Positions 46,395-55,904 of a stretch of DNA of 64,000 nucleotides are shown here, piece after piece (position 1 is the first letter of the stretch; every line of letters starts with the position of its first letter). Source of the DNA: Desmonostoc vinosum HA7617-LM4 (GTDB lineage Bacteria; Cyanobacteriota; Cyanobacteriia; Cyanobacteriales; Nostocaceae); assembly GCA_019359515.1 (NCBI GenBank), contig JAHHHC010000009.1, positions 124,001 to 188,000 of the forward strand, in the 5' to 3' direction. Made by a program: the position numbers and the translations under genes. The notes below the pieces were generated by a model. It did not search any database. It worked only from the letters and a program-made list of their open reading frames with translations, and was not told where the DNA came from.

Positions 46395-46539
46395 AGATAA
46401 TTAAATTGACAAAAACGAACTATCTCATATCAGATTTTATTAGTCCGGTAATTTGGCTGACGCTGAAGATGCATGACTGCAACTATCAAAATGTGCTGCT
46501 CTCTGATGGCATAAATTATCCCATAGACATCTGGTGAAA

Positions 46540-46872
46540 TTAACTGTGCGTAACCCAAAAACCTTGTAGAGACGCGAAATTTCGCGTCTCTACATTCATT
46601 TCCGCAGCAAATGGGATACTATTATCGCTATATCGTGCAGGTGTCTCTAAAATATAATTTTCTTCAGCACAGATTTGACGTAGTTCTACAAAAGCATCTG
46701 CGAGGGAAGAGGCTTTTTGTTTTTGATACCAAGCAAGGAAGTCTTGAAAAAGTTTAGGTTCTACAATCGCAGCAACTAATTTGTCCTGCTTGAAGATTAA
46801 TTGAGGTTCCGATGCAATAGCATCAATTACCTCGGGCAGTTTTTGTTGTGCTTCGTCAAGTTTCCAGTTCAT
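46540..46872 (-). CDS. Phd/YefM-type antitoxin (copy 2, altered C-terminus)
   Basis: 110 residues. Residues 1-91 are identical to copy 1; then, where copy 1 has a stop after FAAE, this copy continues MNVETRNFASLQGFWVTHS. The extension is encoded by an inserted palindromic repeat. The toxin remnant downstream is truncated. An orphan antitoxin that could still repress or neutralise related systems; activity unknown. Confidence 0.75.
   Translation of the reverse strand: MNWKLDEAQQKLPEVIDAIASEPQLIFKQDKLVAAIVEPKLFQDFLAWYQKQKASSLADAFVELRQICAEENYILETPARYSDNSIPFAAEMNVETRNFASLQGFWVTHS
46565..46594. repeat. perfect 30-base palindrome inserted in antitoxin gene
   Basis: Arms TGTAGAGACGCGAAA and its complement, no loop. 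Same family as 27076-27103. Absent from duplication copy 1, so it arrived after the duplication or was lost from copy 1. Confidence 0.85.
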
Positions 46873-46967
46873 TTGTTTTCAGATTTAGTAGCAGGTCATT
46901 TTGATTTTAGTTTAGGTGACTTTTTCTGTGTCTAGCTAAATATTCAAAACTCCTAACTCAGCACTCA

Positions 46968-47978
46968 CTACTTTAGCCGCCAAATTTTGATGGTATTGTC
47001 ATCACTACCATCAGTGCGGCCAAGCGCGTCACCAGCACCACTGACAAGGGTCTTGCCATCTGGGCTGATGACAACGGAATTAACCTGCTCAGAATGACCT
47101 GTAAGAGTGCGGATTAGCTTTCCTGTTGTCAGATTCCAAAGTTTGATGCTGCTGTCATCACTACCACTGGCAAGGGTTTTGCCATCTGGGCTGATAGTGA
47201 CGGAACGAACATAATTAACTTTAGGCATGTCACCGGGAAATGGAATAAAAACTTGATTAACTTCAGGTATCTCAACCGGAAATCTAATTATAGCTAGGCT
47301 GAAGGCGATGGAATCAACCGATTTAGAATGTCCAGTGAGGGTACGGATTAGCTTTCCTGTTTGCACATTCCACAGTTTGATTGTTTCACCACTACCTTCG
47401 GCAAGGGTTTTACTATCTGGACTGATGATAATATTGCTGGAAGACCCTTCAAGGGTGTGGATTAGCTTTTCTGTTGCCAGATTCCACAATTTGGTGGTTC
47501 CGTCAAGACTCTCGCTGGCAAGGGTTTTGCCATCCGGGCTGATGGCGATGGAACGAACCCGCGAAGAATGCCCAGTGAGGGTGCCGATTTGCTCTCCCGT
47601 TGCGAGATTCCATAATTTGATGGTGTTGTCAGCACTACCACTGACAAGGGTTTTGCCATCTGGGCTGATGGCAACAGACCTAACCGAGTCAGAATGACTT
47701 GTAAGAGTGCGGATTTGCTTTCCTGTTGTCAGATTCCAAAGTTTGATAGTGGTGTCAGCACTACCACTGGCAAGGGTTTTGCTATCTGGGCTAATGGCGA
47801 CAGAATTAACCGAGCCAGAATGCCCTGTGAGGGTGCGGATTTGTTCTCCTGTTGAGAGATTCCACAGTTTGATGGTATCGTCATTACTACCACTGGCAAG
47901 GGTTTTGCCATCTGGGCTAATGGCGAGAGAATGAACCGGGCTAGAATGCCCTGTTAGAGTTCTTTTTAACCCTGTCAC
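46968..47978 (-). CDS. WD40-repeat protein (detached C-terminal half of a kinase-WD40 protein)
   Basis: 336 residues of about seven WD40 repeats with the unit SxAISPDGKTLASGSxDxTIKLWNLxTGxxIRTLTGH. The fifth or sixth blade is degenerate (SLAIIRFPVEIPEVNQVFIP). It begins with GTG only 11 bases after the stop of the Ser/Thr kinase gene, in a different frame. In Nostocales, kinases of that type often carry such a propeller at their C-terminus. Either a frameshift split one gene or two genes are translated in series. Confidence 0.8.
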   Translation of the reverse strand: MTGLKRTLTGHSSPVHSLAISPDGKTLASGSNDDTIKLWNLSTGEQIRTLTGHSGSVNSVAISPDSKTLASGSADTTIKLWNLTTGKQIRTLTSHSDSVRSVAISPDGKTLVSGSADNTIKLWNLATGEQIGTLTGHSSRVRSIAISPDGKTLASESLDGTTKLWNLATEKLIHTLEGSSSNIIISPDSKTLAEGSGETIKLWNVQTGKLIRTLTGHSKSVDSIAFSLAIIRFPVEIPEVNQVFIPFPGDMPKVNYVRSVTISPDGKTLASGSDDSSIKLWNLTTGKLIRTLTGHSEQVNSVVISPDGKTLVSGAGDALGRTDGSDDNTIKIWRLK

Positions 47979-47989
47979 CAGTTCAATTT

Positions 47990-49117
47990 TTATATCCCTG
48001 AGTCACCCTGATTTCTACTTTTCCTCTGCCTATAGTGACAAAAGAGGGTTAAGAAAACATCGCTATCTTTGCTAGCAATTACAGATATGGGATTAGTTGG
48101 AAATAAGCCATAGCGAACATAACCAATCAACTGGGTTAATACTAATCCCCCTAGAATAATAGCCACACCTGCGAGTGATCTTTGTGGCCATGCTTTTGCT
48201 TTTACTGGTGACTTTGCCGAACGTGGTAAGGGATTTAAACGATTTAAATCTTGTAAAACTTCCTCGGCTGACAGATAACGCTTTTGGTATTCTTCTTGCA
48301 ACAATCTATCCAGTATTCGCCGCAAATCCTGACTCAGGCTTTGCTGTAAATGTTGTCGCCAATTAGCAACCCAGCCGTAATTATGTTGTTGCCAAAGTTC
48401 CCAAGGGTGAATTCCACTCAACAGATGAAAGCAAGTTGTACCAACACTATATAAATCACTCGCTCGGAAAGCTTCACCTCTCTGCATTTGTTCTACTGGT
48501 GCATAACCCAAAGAACCAATCAGTGTTCCTGAACGAGGCATTGCTGTCATGGTCAGTTGCTTGGATGCACCAAAGTCAATTAGTACCAACTTGCCATCGC
48601 TATGACGAATGATATTTTCTGGTTTGATATCGCGGTGAATGACTTGCTGTTGATGAACTGTCTTGAGAATTTCTAATAAATCGAGTAATAATTCTTTGAT
48701 TTTTTGCTGGTTGAAAATTCCCTGCTGTTGTAATTCAACTAATAAATTCTGCCCCTCAATAAACTCCTGCACCAAATACAGGCGATTATCTTCGTTAAAA
48801 TAGGCTAACAGTGTGGGGATTTGGGGATGTCTGCCTAACTGTTGCAGTCGCTTGGCTTCTTGTTCAAATAGTTCGGTGGCTTTATTTAATGCGCCTGTTC
48901 CCTGTACTTGCGGTGCAAATTGCTTGATGACACAATGCTCATTGAGTTTGTCGATATCTTCTGCCAAATAAGTTTTACCAAATCCCCCACCACCTAATGA
49001 TTTAATTGGGCGATAACGGTTTCTCAACACCACCAATCCGACGCCGCAGTTTGTGCAAAACATTGTGCTATCAGGATTGGGCGGATTGTGGCAAGTTGAA
49101 TTCAGGCAGCAGATCAT
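47990..49117 (-). CDS. Ser/Thr protein kinase with N-terminal zinc ribbon and membrane segment
   Basis: 375 residues. N-terminal zinc ribbon (MICCLNSTCHNPPNPDSTMF then CTNCG), kinase domain ~33-300 with GGGGFGKTYLAED (P-loop), VIKQF, HRDIKPENII and DFGAS; then a membrane helix (~326-345, LAGVAIILGGLVLTQLIGY). After ASKDSDVFL the C-terminal 20 residues (TLFCHYRQRKSRNQGDSGI) are unlike the family and probably lie after a frameshift; the WD40 half follows in another frame. Confidence 0.88.
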   Translation of the reverse strand: MICCLNSTCHNPPNPDSTMFCTNCGVGLVVLRNRYRPIKSLGGGGFGKTYLAEDIDKLNEHCVIKQFAPQVQGTGALNKATELFEQEAKRLQQLGRHPQIPTLLAYFNEDNRLYLVQEFIEGQNLLVELQQQGIFNQQKIKELLLDLLEILKTVHQQQVIHRDIKPENIIRHSDGKLVLIDFGASKQLTMTAMPRSGTLIGSLGYAPVEQMQRGEAFRASDLYSVGTTCFHLLSGIHPWELWQQHNYGWVANWRQHLQQSLSQDLRRILDRLLQEEYQKRYLSAEEVLQDLNRLNPLPRSAKSPVKAKAWPQRSLAGVAIILGGLVLTQLIGYVRYGLFPTNPISVIASKDSDVFLTLFCHYRQRKSRNQGDSGI

Positions 49118-50266
49118 AAACTGTGCTTCTGTGGGGAAATGTATTTATTATCGCTTAATCACATCCCACTCTTGGTAGAAACCGCAAAATAAAAGACTAT
49201 TTATTTTGTTCCGGGGCAAAAGCTTTACTAGTTATGAAAAAATGTAATTCACGTTTAATGTGAATTAAGTTGGGAAAAATTGGTCTTGCTGATGTCATAA
49301 ATCTTTGCCCTCACCCTAAATCCCTCTCCCAGTTTGGGAGAGGGACTTTGAAATTGCTCCTCTTGTCCCACACTTGGGAGAAGAGGTTGGGAGATGAGGG
49401 CTATTGTTGCATTCATCAACGGTATTCCTAATTCACATCAGACGTAATTCAGCTATTTTTGAAATATAGCAAAAATATCTACTAAAACCACTGGTTTATC
49501 TGTTAACTATGGGATGGCTGATACAACCTATTGCTGCTCATTCCTAAACTTTAACTAGTTCCGTGGGTTTAAGTCCCCCGGTTCTATAATCGGCAAGTTT
49601 TGTATTGCTCAGATCTTGCACCTTTCAAACTGTCAGTCGCAAAACTTACCTAATTGTTCGGCTTCGCTCTCTACCGCCAGGGATTGTAAATCCCTGTCTT
49701 ATAGCAAAAGTCCATTAAAATGGACTAAATGCAGAGACAAATAGATATGTAATTTTTATAACTTTATTGCGGCAGACTCATTATTTACACTGGCAGGTGC
49801 AACATGTGAGGTTGGGGTCAAATCCCCATTACAAAACTTAATTACGTTAGCGCAGCGGTAGCGAGTCCGCGATAGCGTTAGCGTTAGCGAAGCGGTAGCG
49901 AGTCCTCGAGCGTCAGCAGTAGCGTTAGCGAGTCATCGAGCGTCGGTACGAGCGTCAGCGTAAAGCCTACGGCATAGCTTCGCTTAGAGCGACACAGGAG
50001 CGTCGCGTCATTACGAATTACGAATTACGAATTATTTAACCTATAATGACATGGGCGAATATAATTCGCTACTACACAAGCGAAGTCCACCTCCTTTGGA
50101 AAACACGGAAAATCGAGTTCTTGAAACCCACGGAGGTGGGTTTTGTCTGTATAGTCGCGATTTCTAATCGCCGGGGTTAGTATTAATTTAGACTTTTCAA
50201 ACAACCTCTAAGCACTAAAGTGCTTAATACTAACCAATAGAAATATTATACTAAGCTAATAACAAA
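49118..50266. other. 1.15 kb repeat-rich gene desert
   Basis: No gene supported. Contents in order: a possible MITE-like unit with related ends around 49245-49277 and 49420-49450 (GTGAATTA-type ends, with an internal CTCTCCCAGTTTGGGAGAG hairpin near 49329-49347); low-complexity text; a 'GTTAGCGAAGCGGTAGCGAG' / 'GAGCGTCGGTACGAGCG' word mosaic (49845-50010); TACGAATTACGAATTACGAA triplet repeat; and a hairpin element at 50050-50175. Confidence 0.65.
50050..50175. repeat. inverted-repeat element
   Basis: Left arm GGGCGAATATAATTCGC and right arm GCGATTTCTAATCGCC are related as imperfect inverted repeats. Inside are CCACCTCC and GGAGGTGGG arms of a second hairpin. No coding capacity. Probably a dispersed MITE-like repeat. 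Confidence 0.5.
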
Positions 50267-51652
50267 TCAAATTAACCCTTCTAGTGTCTGTTGTAAATCA
50301 TTTGTCAATTGAGCAACAGCTTGCTTAGCACCTAAGCGATTTGCTTTATATTCTGGGTAACGTTCAGAAACTGATATTGGTTCACCAATGGTGATTTTTA
50401 CCCGTTGTTTACCTAATTGCGGACGCTGCATAGCTTTGTAACCTTTAATTTGAGCAATCATTTGCCATAAAATTAAAGTTGTCTCAGCAAACCTTTCTAC
50501 TGTGGGTTTTTCTTTGATATAGTTCCCGGAAACTGCGACAAAACTTTCTACTAAACGCATATGCCACATGCGAGAATATGCCTCTTCAGCAACGCGATCG
50601 CCTAATGCTTTTTCTACAGCAGATATTCCTTTTATATCCTTAAATTCTTCTCTAAATATATAATTCCAACCTGCTTGTTCTACCCGCCGACAACGATCAT
50701 TCCATTCCCCCTTTGATGGCAAATCAAAATACTGTTCTGATATGAATAAAGACGCATTCATTAAAGCTTGTAGGCGATGTGCTAATGCCTCATTTCTATC
50801 TTTAATTTCTCCATCAATAATTTGAACATCTGGTAATTTTTGATGATAAAACTTCGTATAAAATTTCTCCATTAACGACAATAAATGTTCCGCTAAACTC
50901 AATAACCTGGGGTAAAGCGATTCTAAAGAAAAATCTTGATTTGGTTCTTGTATCAGTAAACCACTAGCCGCTTCTAATTCACTTAGAAGATTAGCGATCG
51001 CACCCCAAGGAGCATTAACATAACTATATTTAATTCCAACTGGTAAAATAAAAACTTGTTCAGCACGTCCAGCCTTAAACAAATCTTCAGCGCACCAAAA
51101 GCCCAATTGAGCAATACCAGGTTCCAGTGGACTGATAATCTCTGACAAACCATTGGTAGCACCTTCCGGCGCTGCTGCTATTGGATATTTACCATTGGCG
51201 AACAAGTCACGCGCCGAACGTAACCCCGTCCAGTCTGCCTTACCCCGCTGAATTGACGTGCCACCCAAACGCGAAGCCATCCAACCAATGTGGGCACCTG
51301 CCCATAAAGGAATGCCGCGATCGTAGATAAAATGAGCATGAATAGGAAGTTGTAGCCTCGTGCCTTGCTCTCGTGCTACCTTTGGCACGAGTTGAGAAAA
51401 CAAGTAGCCTAAACACAGCGGATCTTCTGTTTGAGGATGGCGAAATGCCAGTAAAAAGCGAATCTTACCCTCCTGAAACTGACGATATAAATCCACCAAA
51501 ATTTCTACATTGTCTGCCTCAATTTGAGTAATAGCTGTTTGCCAGCGTATCCAACTGGGTAGAGACAGATAAAAAACTCGCACAAACCAGGGGTTAAGCG
51601 ATGGCGGAATAAATTCTAGAGGTGGCTGTGCTTGATAAATTACACCTGACAA
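50267..51652 (-). CDS. PlsC-type acyltransferase family protein
   Basis: 461 residues. TTG start at 51652 with AGGAG nine bases upstream. FAFRHPQTEDP-like segment (LLAFRHPQTEDPLCLGYLFS) supplies the HxxxxD-type acyltransferase box as H-P-Q-T-E-D; then RLGGTSIQRGKADWTGLRSA and AAAPEGATNGLSEII (the PEG motif). The C-terminal ~200 residues are helical and family-specific. Probably a membrane-associated glycerolipid acyltransferase; the exact acceptor is unknown. Confidence 0.82.
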   Translation of the reverse strand: MSGVIYQAQPPLEFIPPSLNPWFVRVFYLSLPSWIRWQTAITQIEADNVEILVDLYRQFQEGKIRFLLAFRHPQTEDPLCLGYLFSQLVPKVAREQGTRLQLPIHAHFIYDRGIPLWAGAHIGWMASRLGGTSIQRGKADWTGLRSARDLFANGKYPIAAAPEGATNGLSEIISPLEPGIAQLGFWCAEDLFKAGRAEQVFILPVGIKYSYVNAPWGAIANLLSELEAASGLLIQEPNQDFSLESLYPRLLSLAEHLLSLMEKFYTKFYHQKLPDVQIIDGEIKDRNEALAHRLQALMNASLFISEQYFDLPSKGEWNDRCRRVEQAGWNYIFREEFKDIKGISAVEKALGDRVAEEAYSRMWHMRLVESFVAVSGNYIKEKPTVERFAETTLILWQMIAQIKGYKAMQRPQLGKQRVKITIGEPISVSERYPEYKANRLGAKQAVAQLTNDLQQTLEGLI

Positions 51653-52003
51653 AATAGTTTGCTCCTAAAATTACAAAAACAGGGAGTAGGGAGTAGGGAG
51701 TAGGGAGTAGGGATACAAAAACATTAAAAACTGTCTTTTGTGGGTGATTGCCCACTGTTAGGAAAAGATTTGTGCTGAGATTGCTTGCAACGAGGCACAC
51801 AATGCGTCCTTACTTCAATCCCACGCCTTAAGGCGTGGGTTCCCTACTCCCTACTCCCACATCGCCACTCCCTCTGAATGCTATTAAAAATAACCCACAA
51901 CAATAGTATGAAAATACCTTCCCCTACTCTCCACTCTCCACCCCCCATTTTCAAGATATTTTAGTTGATATAGAAATTAGTAATTCTGGAAAAGGACTAA
52001 ACG
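51653..52003. other. intergenic repeats between acyltransferase and proS
   Basis: Contains AGGGAGTAGGGAGTAGGGAG repeats (51680-51712), a perfect palindrome at 51820-51839 and C-rich repeats (51842-51945). No gene. proS promoter expected near the right end. Confidence 0.6.
51820..51839. repeat. 20-base perfect palindrome
   Basis: CCCACGCCTTAAGGCGTGGG. Resembles the hairpin ends found next to IS200/IS605-type elements in cyanobacteria (from recall); no TnpA or TnpB gene is present, so it may be a solo end. Confidence 0.6.
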
Positions 52004-53815
52004 ATGCGACTATCACAAATGTTATTAATTACACTGCGGGATGATCCGGCAGATGCAGAAATTCCCAGCCATAAATTATTACTCCGTGCAGGTTACATCC
52101 GTCGCATCGGTAGCGGAGTTTATGCATACTTACCATTGATGTGGCGAGTACTGCAAAAAGTTTCCCAAATCGTGCGAGAGGAAATGAACGCCATAGGCGC
52201 ACAAGAATGTCTCTTACCGCAATTACAACCCGCTGATTTGTGGAAAGAATCGGGACGCTGGGATACTTATACTAAAGCTGAAGGGATCATGTTTTCCTTG
52301 ATTGACCGCCGCGAGCAACAATTAGGATTAGGCCCGACTCACGAAGAAGTGGTTACAGCGATCGCTCGTGATATGATTCGTTCCTATCGTCAGCTACCCC
52401 AAACACTCTACCAAATTCAAACCAAGTTCCGCGATGAAATCCGCCCCCGCTTTGGGTTGATGCGCGGACGAGAATTTATCATGAAAGATGCCTATTCTTT
52501 CAACGCCGATGAAGACAGCCTGAAAAAAACTTATCAAGATATGTATCAGGCTTACAGCAATATCCTGCGCCGTTCTGGTTTAGCTTTCCGGGCAGTAGAA
52601 GCCGACTCAGGCGCAATTGGCGGTTCTGGTTCTCAAGAATTTATGGTGTTAGCAGACGCAGGAGAAGACGAAGTTCTCTACACCGAAGATGGCAAATATG
52701 CCGCCAATGTCGAAAAAGCCGTTTCTTTACCAGCGGATGCCGAACTCTCACGGTTTACAAGCTATGAGAAACGCGATACACCTGGAACAGAGACGATAGA
52801 AAAGGTGTGTCAACTCCTCAAATGTTCTTCCACTCAATTAGTTAAAAATGTCCTTTACCAAACAGTTTATGATAACGGCATGACGGTGTTAGTTTTGGTA
52901 AGCATCCGTGGCGATCAAGAAGTAAATGAGGTCAAGTTGCAGAACGAATTGACCAAGTTAGCCGCCAATTATGATGCCAAAACTATTATTGCTTTGAGTG
53001 TGCCAAATCAAGAAACACAGCAAACATGGACAGCAAAATCTCTACCTCTAGGCTACATTGCACCCGACATCGCAGATGAATATATAGCTGGCGGTAAACA
53101 GATTCATGCTCAATTTATTCGATTGGTGGATCAGACAGCCATTGATTTAAAAAACTTTGTTACAGGTGCAAATGAGACTGGTTATCATGTCGTTGGCGCT
53201 AATTGGGGTGAGCAATTTAAGCTACCAGAGCTAAAAGTAGATATACGTAAGGCAAGACCAGGCGATCGCGCCACCCACAACCCCGAACAACTCCTACAAA
53301 GCGCCCGTGGCATCGAAGTAGGTCACATCTTCCAACTAGGTATCAAGTATTCTCAAGCTATGGGAGCAACTTATACCAACGAACAGGGTGAAGAAAAACC
53401 ACTGATTATGGGTTGTTACGGTATTGGCGTGTCACGATTAGCACAATCAGCTGTTGAGCAATCCTACGATCAAGATGGGATTGTTTGGCCAGTGGCGATC
53501 GCACCCTACCACACCATAGTTACAATTCCTAACATTAACGACGCTCAACAAGTGGCAACAGCCGAAAAACTCCACGTCGAACTCAATCAAGCGGGAATTG
53601 AAACTTTACTTGATGACCGTGACGAACGAGCGGGAGTAAAATTCAAAGACGCCGACTTGATAGGCATCCCCTATCGGATTGTAACAGGGCGAGCGATCGC
53701 CAACGGCAAAGTCGAAGTTGTAGAAAGAGCAACTCGCAAATCTCAAGAAATTGCCATTGATCAAGTTGTAATTACAATCAAGCAGTGGATTACAGCGGCA
53801 GTAGCTAGAGACTAG
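52004..53815 (+). CDS. proS: prolyl-tRNA synthetase
   Basis: 603 residues, bacterial type. Class II motifs: [40 protein letters not shown] (motif 2), [10 protein letters not shown] (motif 3). An INS/YbaK-like editing domain lies at ~225-385 and the anticodon-binding domain at the C-terminus ([20 protein letters not shown]). AAAGGA before the ATG. Confidence 0.97.
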   Translation: MRLSQMLLITLRDDPADAEIPSHKLLLRAGYIRRIGSGVYAYLPLMWRVLQKVSQIVREEMNAIGAQECLLPQLQPADLWKESGRWDTYTKAEGIMFSLIDRREQQLGLGPTHEEVVTAIARDMIRSYRQLPQTLYQIQTKFRDEIRPRFGLMRGREFIMKDAYSFNADEDSLKKTYQDMYQAYSNILRRSGLAFRAVEADSGAIGGSGSQEFMVLADAGEDEVLYTEDGKYAANVEKAVSLPADAELSRFTSYEKRDTPGTETIEKVCQLLKCSSTQLVKNVLYQTVYDNGMTVLVLVSIRGDQEVNEVKLQNELTKLAANYDAKTIIALSVPNQETQQTWTAKSLPLGYIAPDIADEYIAGGKQIHAQFIRLVDQTAIDLKNFVTGANETGYHVVGANWGEQFKLPELKVDIRKARPGDRATHNPEQLLQSARGIEVGHIFQLGIKYSQAMGATYTNEQGEEKPLIMGCYGIGVSRLAQSAVEQSYDQDGIVWPVAIAPYHTIVTIPNINDAQQVATAEKLHVELNQAGIETLLDDRDERAGVKFKDADLIGIPYRIVTGRAIANGKVEVVERATRKSQEIAIDQVVITIKQWITAAVARD

Positions 53816-54121
53816 GGAGATGAGGGAGATGGGGGAGATGGGGGAGATGAGGGAGATGAGGGAGAAATTTTCTCCGCGTCCCCGCGTCCCCATTCCCCAA
53901 AACTTACATAACTAGGCAGGTGACGCATTAGAAATACAAATTCTAGAATTAAAGCAACAGACCATAAAAATCTTTATTCCCATTCCCCGTGGGCTGAGCG
54001 GAGTCGAAGCCCACTCCCTACTCCCCATTTCAGGAAACTCTGCACTCATAAGTATCGTCCTTAACCACGCTTCTCCTCAAACAGATAACATCTCAGCCCT
54101 CATTTATAGAAGGTTTTGAAT
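53816..54121. other. intergenic repeats downstream of proS
   Basis: 306 bases. GATGAGGGAGATGGGGGAGA repeats (53818-53860), a short CCGCGTCC array (53873-53890) and a 'GGGCTGAGCGGAGTCGAAGC' word (53990-54010) also found elsewhere in the window in variant form. No gene. Confidence 0.65.
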
Positions 54122-54739
54122 ATGAAAGACCAACAAGGATCTAACCCTAATCGTATTTCTTCAGCTGTGATTGGAGCTGTCTCAGCTGCGGTTGTAGCGG
54201 CGGGTGGCGGCGTGGCTTGGTTTACTTTGAATTCCAACAATAGCCCCACACCATCAAGCCCCTCGCAAAGTCTTAGCCAACCAAAGCAGCCATCAACCGC
54301 ACAACAAGGTAATGAGCAAACAGCCAATATTTATTGGCTCAGGCCAAGACAAACAACTGTGGATTTGGTTCCTCAGCCAGTTCAAGTAGCGGCTGTACAG
54401 CCTAGCCAAGTTTTAGAAAAAGCTTTTCAAAGTTTATTAGCAGGCCCAAAAGCAGAAGCAGACTCTACCACCATCCCCAAAGGAACTAAACTGCTGGGGT
54501 TGAAAGTAGAAAATGATGAGGTTCACGTTGATTTATCTGAAGATTTTACCAGTGGCGGCGGTAGTACCTCAATGGTAGGTAGAGTCGGACAAGTTGTTTA
54601 CACCGCCACAACTTTAAATCCCAAAGCCAAAGTTTACATTGCAGTCAACGGTAAACAGTTGGATGTTTTAGGCGGTGAAGGCGTAGATTTAGAACAACCA
54701 CTAACTCGTGAAAGCTTTAAGCAAAACTATCCGCTTTAG
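54122..54739 (+). CDS. GerMN domain protein, membrane anchored
   Basis: Start at ATG 54122 (AGAAGG eight bases upstream), not the TTG six bases before. 205 residues: one N-terminal membrane helix (SSAVIGAVSAAVVAAGGGVA), a Ser/Pro/Gln-rich linker, then a GerMN domain (ANIYWLRP, LEKAFQSLLAGP, IPKGTKLLGLKVENDEVHVD, QVVYTATTLNPKAKVYIAVN). Extracytoplasmic, probably envelope-associated; function unknown. Confidence 0.87.
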   Translation: MKDQQGSNPNRISSAVIGAVSAAVVAAGGGVAWFTLNSNNSPTPSSPSQSLSQPKQPSTAQQGNEQTANIYWLRPRQTTVDLVPQPVQVAAVQPSQVLEKAFQSLLAGPKAEADSTTIPKGTKLLGLKVENDEVHVDLSEDFTSGGGSTSMVGRVGQVVYTATTLNPKAKVYIAVNGKQLDVLGGEGVDLEQPLTRESFKQNYPL

Positions 54740-54824
54740 TTATTGGTCATTAGTCATTGGTTATTGGTTGTAAATGAGTAAAATCTAACAAATGACCAAA
54801 GACAAAGCACAAATGACAACCAAC

Positions 54825-55172
54825 TTACCTTTTACCATTCAATATGCGAAAATTACGGGCTTGCTGTTCTAACCTTGTGGCAAGGCGATCGCAAACCCGA
54901 TTACACAATTCAAAAATCATTTGGTCTTCTACCCGGTAGTAAGCACAAGTCCCCTCACTACGACGGCTAAGGATTCCGGCTTGCCACATTACCTTGAGGT
55001 GTTTTGACACATTCGCTTGAGACGTTTGTGTTGCTTCTACCAACTCTTGCACGCATTTTTCCTCATCCCGCAGTAGGTGCAACAACCGCAGGCGCATCGG
55101 CTCGCTTAATAGGCTGAAGTATTCAGCTACTTGTTGCACCACTTCCTCCGGTACAGGCAACGCTTGTTTCAT
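54825..55172 (-). CDS. ArsR/SmtB family transcriptional regulator
   Basis: 115 residues. Winged helix: LSEPMRLRLLHLLRDEEKCV, QELVEATQTSQANVSKHLKV, GILSRRSEGTCAYYRVED. Cys residues at the alpha-3 ELV..C position (EEKCVQEL) and in CAYY and CNRVC could bind metal or sense redox. It is the last gene of a run with accB and efp but is 62 bases away. No metal transporter nearby to suggest the ligand. Confidence 0.9.
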   Translation of the reverse strand: MKQALPVPEEVVQQVAEYFSLLSEPMRLRLLHLLRDEEKCVQELVEATQTSQANVSKHLKVMWQAGILSRRSEGTCAYYRVEDQMIFELCNRVCDRLATRLEQQARNFRILNGKR

Positions 55173-55234
55173 CAGAATTGACCCGCAAGAACTGACAATT
55201 TTAACAATGACTCATTTCATATATAGATTAATAC

Positions 55235-55795
55235 TTAATCAGGGTTAATTCGCATCAAAGGCTGACCATATTCTACCGGTTCGCCATTTTGCACCAAAAT
55301 TTCCATGACTTGTCCGGAGACTTCTGCCTCAATTTCGTTCATCAGCTTCATAGCTTCGATGATACAGACTGGTTGATCACTACGGACGCGATCGCCTACT
55401 TCCACAAATGGTGCTTCACCCGGAGCAGGAGCGCGATAAAATGTTCCCACCATAGGAGAAGCCACCTCTACTAAGCGCTTATCAATTGTAGAGGTGGTAT
55501 TTGCTGACAACTGCAATTGTGCCCCACCAGCAGCATTATCAAAAACACGAGCTGCTGTTGCCACCTCAGTGACTGTATTTGCAGTTGTCTGGTTTCCTAT
55601 AGGTGAAACCGATGTCAATCCCGAACCAACCACACCACCTAACGTCGTTTGGTTTCCCGGCACTGCATGATTGCCAAAACTCACAGCTTTACGTACCGTG
55701 AGTTCAAAGTCGTCGCTTTTGAGCGTGACTTCTGCGATGTCCGTTTGTGCGATAGTTACCAATAGTTGGCGGATTTCATTAAAGTCCAATGGCAC
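55235..55795 (-). CDS. accB: biotin carboxyl carrier protein of acetyl-CoA carboxylase
   Basis: GTG start. 186 residues: N-terminal MPLDFNEIRQLLVTIAQTDI, an Ala/Thr/Gly-rich linker (40-105), then the biotinyl domain VASPMVGTFYRAPAPG ... IIEAMKLMNEIEAEVSG with biotinylated Lys150. Fatty-acid synthesis. Downstream of efp, the common cyanobacterial order. Confidence 0.96.
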   Translation of the reverse strand: MPLDFNEIRQLLVTIAQTDIAEVTLKSDDFELTVRKAVSFGNHAVPGNQTTLGGVVGSGLTSVSPIGNQTTANTVTEVATAARVFDNAAGGAQLQLSANTTSTIDKRLVEVASPMVGTFYRAPAPGEAPFVEVGDRVRSDQPVCIIEAMKLMNEIEAEVSGQVMEILVQNGEPVEYGQPLMRINPD

Positions 55796-55852
55796 AGTTT
55801 TTATTACCTCGACCTATTCCGTAAACTAAAATCTTATGTGTGGCAGGGATTT

Positions 55853-55870
55853 AATCCCTATATAGGGATT
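55853..55870. repeat. solitary CRISPR-repeat-like palindrome
   Basis: AATCCCTATATAGGGATT is a perfect 18-base palindrome; continuing into GAAAT it resembles the 3' half of Nostocales CRISPR repeats (...AATCCCTATTAGGGATTGAAAC, from recall). Only one copy exists and no spacers, so there is no array. It sits between efp and accB and could also act as a transcript hairpin. Confidence 0.45.
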
Positions 55871-55904
55871 GAAATCGGTAATTACATCTCAATGGAGACG
55901 AAAT

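Larger units (their letters stand above)
46380..46879. repeat. segmental duplication, copy 2
   Basis: Second copy of 42417-42888. It differs by a divergent patch at about 46527-46600 that contains an inserted 30-base palindrome (46565-46594). It retains the toxin C-terminal remnant (minus strand, about 46525-46430) and a full antitoxin gene. Confidence 0.9.

Noticed and set aside
49800-49840. tRNA-like 'GGTTGGGGTCAAATCCCC' segment
   Set aside because: Only a T-arm-like hairpin is present; no cloverleaf and no CCA-side stem.
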